This document shows, in pieces, positions 59,649 through 64,000 of a stretch of DNA of 64,000 nt (position 1 is the first letter of the stretch; each line of letters begins with the position of its first letter). The translations under genes were made by a program, and so were the position numbers. Source of the stretch: CAVSDF01 sp963726715 (lineage in GTDB: Bacteria; Bacteroidota; Rhodothermia; Rhodothermales; BA12); assembly GCA_963726715.1 (NCBI GenBank), contig CAVSDF010000010.1:806001-870000 (forward strand), written 5' to 3'. The notes under the pieces are model-generated. The model did no database searches, had not been told where the DNA came from, and saw nothing but the letters and a program-made list of their open reading frames with translations.

Positions 59649-60440
59649 TCGTGCGCGATGCCGCGCTCGGTGAGCGGCGCGTGCAGGGCGCGGTTGAGGG
59701 CAGGAAGAAATCGTCGGTGCCGACGTCGACCATCAGCGCGCGGCAGCGCGGTCGGGTGCCGGACGGTGGCGGCGAGGCGGAAGACGGAGTGCGCGTGCCA
59801 GCCGGGCGTGTCGGCGGCGCACGCGCCGAGGTGGCGCGACCTTGCCCCAGCGCTCGGGGAACGGCGGCCAGGTCGACGCCGCCGCGAGCATCGAGGCCGC
59901 CGCCGAGCACGCCGGGTGGCGCAGCGCCACAGAGCGCGCCGTGGCCGCCCATCGACAGGCCGGTGATGGCGCGTCCGGCGCGGTCGGTGCGCGCGGGCAG
60001 GTGGCGCGGCCACGACGGCGGGAAGCTCGATCGCGAGGAACGTCTCCATCCGCACCGACGAGTCGCGCGGGCTGTCGAGGTACCACGAGTCGGCGCCGCC
60101 GTCGGGGCAGGCGAGGACGGGCCGAAGCGGGCGGCGAGGGCTTCGAGGCCGCCATCGCCCAGGCGCCGCGCCCAGTTCGCCGCGTCACCGCCGTGGCCGT
60201 GCAGGAGCGTCACGCTCGGCCACGGCCCGCGCCCGCCCGGCGTCGCCACGACGACGCGCACCGCGCGCCCCATCGACGGACTCGGGATGTCGAGCGAGTC
60301 GACGCGCGGCGCGGTGGCGGTGTCGGCGCGGACGCTCCCCGGCACATGCGGTCCGCCCGATCCGGCATCCGGCGCCGAGCACGAGCAGCACGCCGAGCGC
60401 GAGGGTGGCGGCAGCGAGCGGACGCGCGGCGCGGCGTCAC
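59552..60440 (-). CDS. Lipoprotein esterase (esterase D / tributyrin esterase family), frameshifted
   Basis: About 290 residues once indels are allowed for. The N-terminus reads as a lipoprotein signal ending LVLGAGC. VTLLHGHGGDAANWARRLGD, the nucleophile Ser in AITGLSMGGHGAL, MVDVGTDDFF and a His-containing end (ERPGGHAWAYWTRALPVHLAFF) fit the esterase D / PF00756 family of alpha/beta hydrolases. Five or more frame changes occur between 59700 and 60420. The GTG start at 60440 overlaps the stop of the upstream PLDc_N-like gene (GTGA), indicating translational coupling. Confidence 0.65.
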
Positions 60441-60689
60441 CAGCGCGACGGCGTGTAGCCGGCGGGCTCTTCGTCGGCCTCCACACCGTCGTCGAGCGGG
60501 TCGCCCATCGCGCGGCCGACGACGAGGTAGGCGAGCGGTCCGACGAACGGCAGCGCCATCACCACGAGCGCCCACACCGATGCGGTGGCCGTTCCGGCGG
60601 CGCGCGGCGGCGAGGTGCGCGAGCGCGACGAGCGCGAGCACGACGGCGGCGAGGACGTAGAGGCCGAGGGCGGTGGGCGAGCGCAGCAC
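60437..60689 (-). CDS. PLDc_N-type small membrane protein, one frameshift
   Basis: About 84 residues: ALGLYVLAAVVLALVALAHL as the first membrane segment and SVWALVVMALPFVGPLAYLV followed by VGRAMGDPLDD as the second. This is the PLDc_N pattern (small-residue loop, P-x-x-G-P-x-x-Y). The frame changes near 60600. The C-terminal tail is acidic. A TATCTTGGCG element lies 43 nt upstream of the GTG start. It overlaps the esterase start and is 100 bp from another PLDc_N protein. Confidence 0.6.
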
Positions 60690-60731
60690 GGGCGAGGGGC
60701 GCGGAGGGGCCGAAAACGAAGCGGGGCGAGG

Positions 60732-60741
60732 CGCCAAGATA
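60732..60741 (-). promoter_or_regulatory. TATCTTGGCG promoter-like element
   Basis: Minus strand, exact match to the consensus, upstream of the PLDc_N-like gene and esterase. Confidence 0.5.
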
Positions 60742-60789
60742 GCGCCCCGCCCCGCCGGGTTCCGGTCGCCGGAGGCTCCGGCGGGCGGC

Positions 60790-61074
60790 TCACTTGCGGC
60801 CCATCAGGTAGTAGAGGATCAGGCCGACGAGCGGCAGGAAGAAGATCACGAGCGTCCAGACGAGCTTCGAGCCCGTGTCGCGGCTGCTCTGCCAGACCTG
60901 CAGGATGGCGAGCACGTCGAGGACGAGGATGATTAGCCCGACAATGCCGAAGCTGCCGCTGAAGCCTTGCCCCATGTTGTCGAAGCCGAGCGAACACCCG
61001 GCGAGGGCAACGGAGGCGAGGAGGGCGGCGAAGACGCCGAGCGTGCGGGTCGAGAGGGTGGTGAGGCGGTTCAT
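60790..61074 (-). CDS. PLDc_N-type lipoprotein / membrane protein
   Basis: A 94-residue intact protein. It combines a lipoprotein signal (LGVFAALLASVALAGC) with a PLDc_N unit: IVGLIILVLDVLAILQVWQS, then WTLVIFFLPLVGLILYYLMG. The pattern WxLVIFFLPLVGxxxYxxxG is typical. Function unknown. Carrying both a lipid anchor and two membrane segments is unusual for such a small protein. Intact, with a conventional ATG. Confidence 0.7.
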   Translation of the reverse strand: MNRLTTLSTRTLGVFAALLASVALAGCSLGFDNMGQGFSGSFGIVGLIILVLDVLAILQVWQSSRDTGSKLVWTLVIFFLPLVGLILYYLMGRK

Positions 61075-61432
61075 GGATGCGGGGCGGTTGGGTGAGGGCG
61101 TCGCGGGTCGGGGTGACCTGTGCGAACGTACGGAGAAGGGGCCTACGGCGCTGTGAGAGCCGGGTTACACTCGCGCTCTGGGATGCTGGCCGCGCCAACG
61201 GTTGCGCCTCCGTCGCACCCCCCGTGTGCCAGTCCGGTTGGGGCGCCCCGGTGGGCCGCTCCGAGCGCCGCTGCGCGTCGGCGGGTTGGACCTCAGCGCA
61301 GACGCATCGCCGATGCGTCTCTACGGGTCCCGTTCGATCTTCTCTTCCGCGAGAAAGGGGCCGAACGGCGGCGCACGCCGACGCGCGCGGGATCCTCCGA
61401 ACCCGCCCTCCGCCCCCCGCGTTGCCGCGCCC
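61075..61432. other. Divergent intergenic region with degraded palindrome
   Basis: Holds AGACGCATCG-C-CGATGCGTCT (61301-61321) followed by CTACGGG: the fifth copy of the GTAGAGACGCATCG family, whose left end has decayed. Otherwise nothing recognisable; several short frames here look like shadows. Confidence 0.6.
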
Positions 61433-62536
61433 ATGCAGATCGCCCACCTCGACCTCGGACACCGCGCCGCTCCTCCTCGCCCCGATGGAGGACGTCACCG
61501 ACCCGCCGTTCCGCCTGCTCTGCAAGCGCCTCGGCGCCGACCTCGTCTACACCGAGTTCGTCTCCGCGGGCGGCATCGTCCACGAGGCGACGTCCAGCCT
61601 GCAAAAGCTCGACATGTACGACGAGGAGCGCCCGTCGCCATCCAGATCTTCGGCGGGCGCGAGGACGAGCTGCGCGCGGCCGTGCCGTATCGTCGAACCT
61701 GCGCGCAGCCGGACCTCGTCGACATCAACTTCGGGTGCCCCGTCAAGAAGGTCGTCTGCCACGACGGCGGCGCGGGCATCCTGCGCAACCTCGACAAGAT
61801 GGAGGCGCTCACGGCCGCGGTGATCGAAGGCACGCCGCCGCCCGGTGACGGTCAAGACGCGCCTCGGCTGGAACGACGAGACGATCAACGTGCTCGACGT
61901 GGTGCGGATGCTGGAGCGGCTCGGCGTGGCGGCGGTGACCATCCACGCGCGCACGCGGGCGCAGATGTACACCGGCGAGGCGCGGTGGGCGTGGCTGCGG
62001 CGCATCCAGGACGAGGCCGGCCTGTCGATCCCGCTCGTCGGCAACGGCGACGCCGACAGCCCGGAGCGCGTCAAGGCGATGTTCGACGAGACGGGCGTGG
62101 ACGGCGTGATGATCGGCCGCGCGGCGATCGGCAACCCGTGGATCTTCCGCGAGACGAAGCATTTCCTGGCGACCGGCGAGCACCTGCCCGGCCCCACGTG
62201 GGACGAGCGCGATGCGGACGGTCGCCGAGCACGCCACGCTCAAGGCCGAATGGCTCGGCGAGCGCAAGGGCATGCTGGAGATGCGGCGGATGTACGGCGG
62301 CTACTTCAAGGGCTTCGCGGGCGCCGAGCCGCCTCCGCGGCCTCGTCATCCAGGAGCCGACGCTCGACGGCGTCATCGAGCGCCTCCTCAACTTCTCCGA
62401 AGCCGACCTTGCCCTGGCCGCCGGAGACGCCGCCCTCGTCGCCACGGCCCCGCGCGCCACCATCCCCGCCGCCGTCGGCTTCGCCCACCTCCCCACGCCG
62501 ACGCGGATGCAGAGCGCCGACGCGGTGACGGGCTGA
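61433..62536 (+). CDS. dusB: tRNA-dihydrouridine synthase (DusB-like), frameshifted
   Basis: An FMN enzyme that reduces uridine to dihydrouridine in tRNA D-loops. About 365 residues: LLLAPMEDVTDPPFRLLCKR, YTEFVSAGGI, AIQIFGGRE, DLVDINFGCPVKKVV with the catalytic Cys, AGILRNLDKM, VTVKTRLGWNDE, VTIHARTRAQMYTGEA, PLVGNGD and VDGVMIGRAAIGNPWIF. At least six indels scatter the frame, but every motif appears in the expected order. The ATG at 61433 precedes the barrel start. Followed by a CCTGTCAGGT palindrome. Confidence 0.85.
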   Translation: MQIAHLDLGHRAAPPRPDGGRHRPAVPPALQAPRRRPRLHRVRLRGRHRPRGDVQPAKARHVRRGAPVAIQIFGGREDELRAAVPYRRTCAQPDLVDINFGCPVKKVVCHDGGAGILRNLDKMEALTAAVIEGTPPPGDGQDAPRLERRDDQRARRGADAGAARRGGGDHPRAHAGADVHRRGAVGVAAAHPGRGRPVDPARRQRRRRQPGARQGDVRRDGRGRRDDRPRGDRQPVDLPRDEAFPGDRRAPARPHVGRARCGRSPSTPRSRPNGSASARACWRCGGCTAATSRASRAPSRLRGLVIQEPTLDGVIERLLNFSEADLALAAGDAALVATAPRATIPAAVGFAHLPTPTRMQSADAVTG

Positions 62537-62582
62537 GGATTGGGACGGCGGACGGCGGACGACCGACGACGAGCGCAGCCGC

Positions 62583-62612
62583 AACCTGTCAGGTCCCCGC
62601 ACCTGACAGGTT
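62583..62612. terminator. CCTGTCAGGT-family palindrome after dusB
   Basis: AACCTGTCAGGT and ACCTGACAGGTT, perfect 12-bp arms around CCCCGC, 47 bp after the stop. A heptamer-like run (GGACGGC, GGACGAC) lies just before it at 62545-62572. Confidence 0.65.
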
Positions 62613-62651
62613 TGCCACGGGGCACGGCGGTGTTTTTGCGTCGCGCGGAGG

Positions 62652-62673
62652 GAGACGCCCCAAGAGGCGTCTC
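62652..62673. repeat. GAGACGCC/GGCGTCTC hairpin
   Basis: 8-bp perfect stem with a 6-nt loop, followed by TAC, like the right end of the GTAGAGACGCATCG family; closest relative at 9967. Confidence 0.6.
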
Positions 62674-62703
62674 TACATTGCGGCGCACCGAACCCCGACG
62701 CCG

Positions 62704-62805
62704 ATGACCGCCTCCGAATTCCGCTCCTCGCCGTGGGCGCTCGTGGCCGTGATGGTCGTGCTCGCCGTCCTCGTGCTCGTCATCCGCACGTCGACGGGAA
62801 TGTGA
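62704..62805 (+). CDS. 33-residue single-span membrane protein
   Basis: A short frame MTASEFRSSPWALVAVMVV and then a hydrophobic run ending VIRTSTGM. One transmembrane helix covers residues 11-27. The ATG has the same CCGATG context as other genes here, and the frame starts beyond the repeats after dusB and ends 11 bp from the convergent gene. No homolog recognised. Confidence 0.4.
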   Translation: MTASEFRSSPWALVAVMVVLAVLVLVIRTSTGM

Positions 62806-62815
62806 GGTCGCCGCG

Positions 62816-64000
62816 TCAGCGCACCACCAGGCGCGCGCGGGCGTCGCCGACGCGGACGATGTAGACGCCGGGCGCCACGTCGCCGAGGGCGACCGGCAGA
62901 AGGCCGCCGCCGACGGGCACGGCGAACGTCGCCACGCGGCGGCCCAGGAGGTCGTAGACCTCGCCGGCGGGCACGTTCGCAGCGGTCGCCATCTCGGGCG
63001 TCACCTCGACGGTCGCGCCGGTGCGGGCCGGGTTGGGGTAGACGCGGAGGGCGGGCGCGGCGGCGCGCTCCGCGCGGTCGGTGGAGGTGGCGATGCGCGT
63101 CAGGCGCAGGCCGTCGGTGACGACGAAGGCGCTCGACGGGGGCAGCGCGTCATCGCTGACGACGACCGAGTCGCCGGGCGAGAGCGTGAAGCGCCCGATG
63201 GGGTTCCACTTGCCGAGTCCCGCCGCTGCCGCCTGATCGACGCGCGTCGTGGTGCCGACGCCGTTGTGGTAGACGGTGAAGGGCGTCGACGTCGACCGGT
63301 TGCCCGACGGCACCCACCACGCCGACACGTCGTAGAGGCCGGCCGGCATCCCGCTGAGGGTGAACACGCCGCGGTCGCCGCCTGCATCGGCGGTGTTGAG
63401 GCGCGACTTGGTGGTGCTGTGGAAGGGCGTGTTGCTGCTCTCGATCCACGTCCCGCGCTCGCGGTAGACGGCGGGCTTCGACGGATCGGCGTCGAACTCG
63501 TACGTCTCCTCGGCGGGCGGGGCGACGGCTTTGGGACCGAGGATCGCCGCGGAGGCGAGGCTACGCCCGTCGCCGTTGTAGACGAGCGTCGACTGCACGC
63601 GGAGCTGCGACGAGCCGCCGCCGTCGAGGTTCATCGCTTCGGCGGCGCCGAGTTGGAGGAAGAGATCGGCGAGTTCGGCGATCGTCGTGCCCTGGCTCGC
63701 CGCCGAGCGCCCGTCGGCGACGATCATCAGGATCTCGCCCGCGCTCGTGTAGCCGATGGCGGTGCGGTTGGCAACGCCGCTCGTGCCCGAGTCGGCGATG
63801 CCGGAGCCGAAGAACACCTCCTCCTCGAACGTCACGCGCTTGGCGCCGCCCTCGACGAGCACCGGCCCGCCGCCGAGCCCCTCGCGCACCGGCCACGGCG
63901 CGCCCCCGGCGGGGAAGGTGGCCGTCGGCACCGGCTGCGGGGCGCCCTGCGCGTTCGGCGAGGGGACCGGGTAGCGGTAGACCGTGCCCGCGACGTTGTA
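62816..64000 (-). CDS. Secreted phosphodiester glycosidase with type IX secretion tail, 5' end beyond window
   Basis: The frame is open to the window edge; about 394 residues are visible. The first visible part is a NAGPA-type phosphodiester glycosidase domain: IADSGTSGVANRTAIGY, GEILMIVADG and the signature AMNLDGGGSSQL. A golvesin/xanthan-lyase-like beta domain follows (YRERGTWIESSNTPFHST, LPPSSAFVVTDGLRL). The end is a Por-type sorting domain: LRVYPNPARTGATVEV, VYDLLGRRVATF, DVAPGVYIVRV and RARLVVR. Exported to the surface or medium; predicted to uncap phosphodiester-linked sugars on exopolysaccharides. The signal peptide is outside the window. Confidence 0.85.
   Translation of the reverse strand, partial: YNVAGTVYRYPVPSPNAQGAPQPVPTATFPAGGAPWPVREGLGGGPVLVEGGAKRVTFEEEVFFGSGIADSGTSGVANRTAIGYTSAGEILMIVADGRSAASQGTTIAELADLFLQLGAAEAMNLDGGGSSQLRVQSTLVYNGDGRSLASAAILGPKAVAPPAEETYEFDADPSKPAVYRERGTWIESSNTPFHSTTKSRLNTADAGGDRGVFTLSGMPAGLYDVSAWWVPSGNRSTSTPFTVYHNGVGTTTRVDQAAAAGLGKWNPIGRFTLSPGDSVVVSDDALPPSSAFVVTDGLRLTRIATSTDRAERAAAPALRVYPNPARTGATVEVTPEMATAANVPAGEVYDLLGRRVATFAVPVGGGLLPVALGDVAPGVYIVRVGDARARLVVR

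Overview
The window is about 70 % G+C bacterial chromosome, most likely from a Rhodothermota / Rhodothermales-type marine bacterium (Rubricoccaceae-like). I infer this from two secreted proteins with type IX secretion C-terminal tails, promoter elements of the Bacteroidota type (TATCTTGGCG close to start codons), start codons without Shine-Dalgarno sequences, Tat-exported glycosidases and the gene repertoire. No rRNA, tRNA, IS element, prophage or CRISPR array was seen. Many genes are interrupted by single-base indels while others, including every gene between about 13.9 and 29 kb, read through cleanly. I treat the interrupted genes as one gene each; unpolished sequence is the likeliest cause.

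Layout. 1-20.2 kb is a sugar-catabolic locus centred on L-rhamnose. Two tandem Tat-exported beta-galactosidase-like glycosidases (minus) diverge from a plus-strand series: L-rhamnose isomerase, rhamnulokinase, a fused rhamnulose-1-phosphate aldolase / lactaldehyde dehydrogenase, an LhgO-type FAD oxidase and an Ldh2-type lactate/malate dehydrogenase. Together these can take rhamnose to DHAP and L-lactate, then pyruvate. A six-hairpin glycosidase, an aldo/keto reductase and a creatininase-family hydrolase (minus), diverging from an unassigned TIM-barrel glycosidase-like gene (plus), follow. Palindromes shaped like LacI-family operators (4614, 17628) lie in both divergent control regions.

20.4-40 kb is core metabolism and maintenance: MscS channel, a lipoprotein, the oxidative pentose-phosphate trio gnd-zwf-pgl, a CNNM/HlyC transporter, a serine beta-lactamase-like enzyme, alanine racemase, a secreted S9 peptidase, exported MsrB and MsrA, a DUF2164 protein, a FAD/Fe-S dehydrogenase and a beta-CASP metallo-beta-lactamase. 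40-53 kb holds a chorismate-mutase lipoprotein coupled to an APC permease, PEP carboxylase, tsaB, an accD without its zinc-ribbon cysteines, a T9SS-exported alpha-amylase, panB, an enoyl-CoA hydratase, a histidine phosphatase and two tandem YbjN-like proteins. 53.6-59.1 kb carries a PcrA/UvrD helicase, heavily frameshifted, running directly into a complete type II restriction-modification pair of the PaeR7I/XhoI family (predicted target CTCGAG). The rest holds crcB, an esterase lipoprotein, small PLDc_N-type membrane proteins, dusB and a T9SS-exported phosphodiester glycosidase cut by the window edge.

The intergenic DNA is the most unusual part. At least five families of short interspersed palindromes, arrays of degenerate 7-nt repeats (GACGACN), and G/T-rich stretches after stop codons facing A/C-rich leaders before start codons recur throughout. 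Heptamer/leader-type sequence also sits in frame inside ppc and inside the TIM-barrel gene at 17.8-20.2 kb, which suggests these elements spread into coding sequence.
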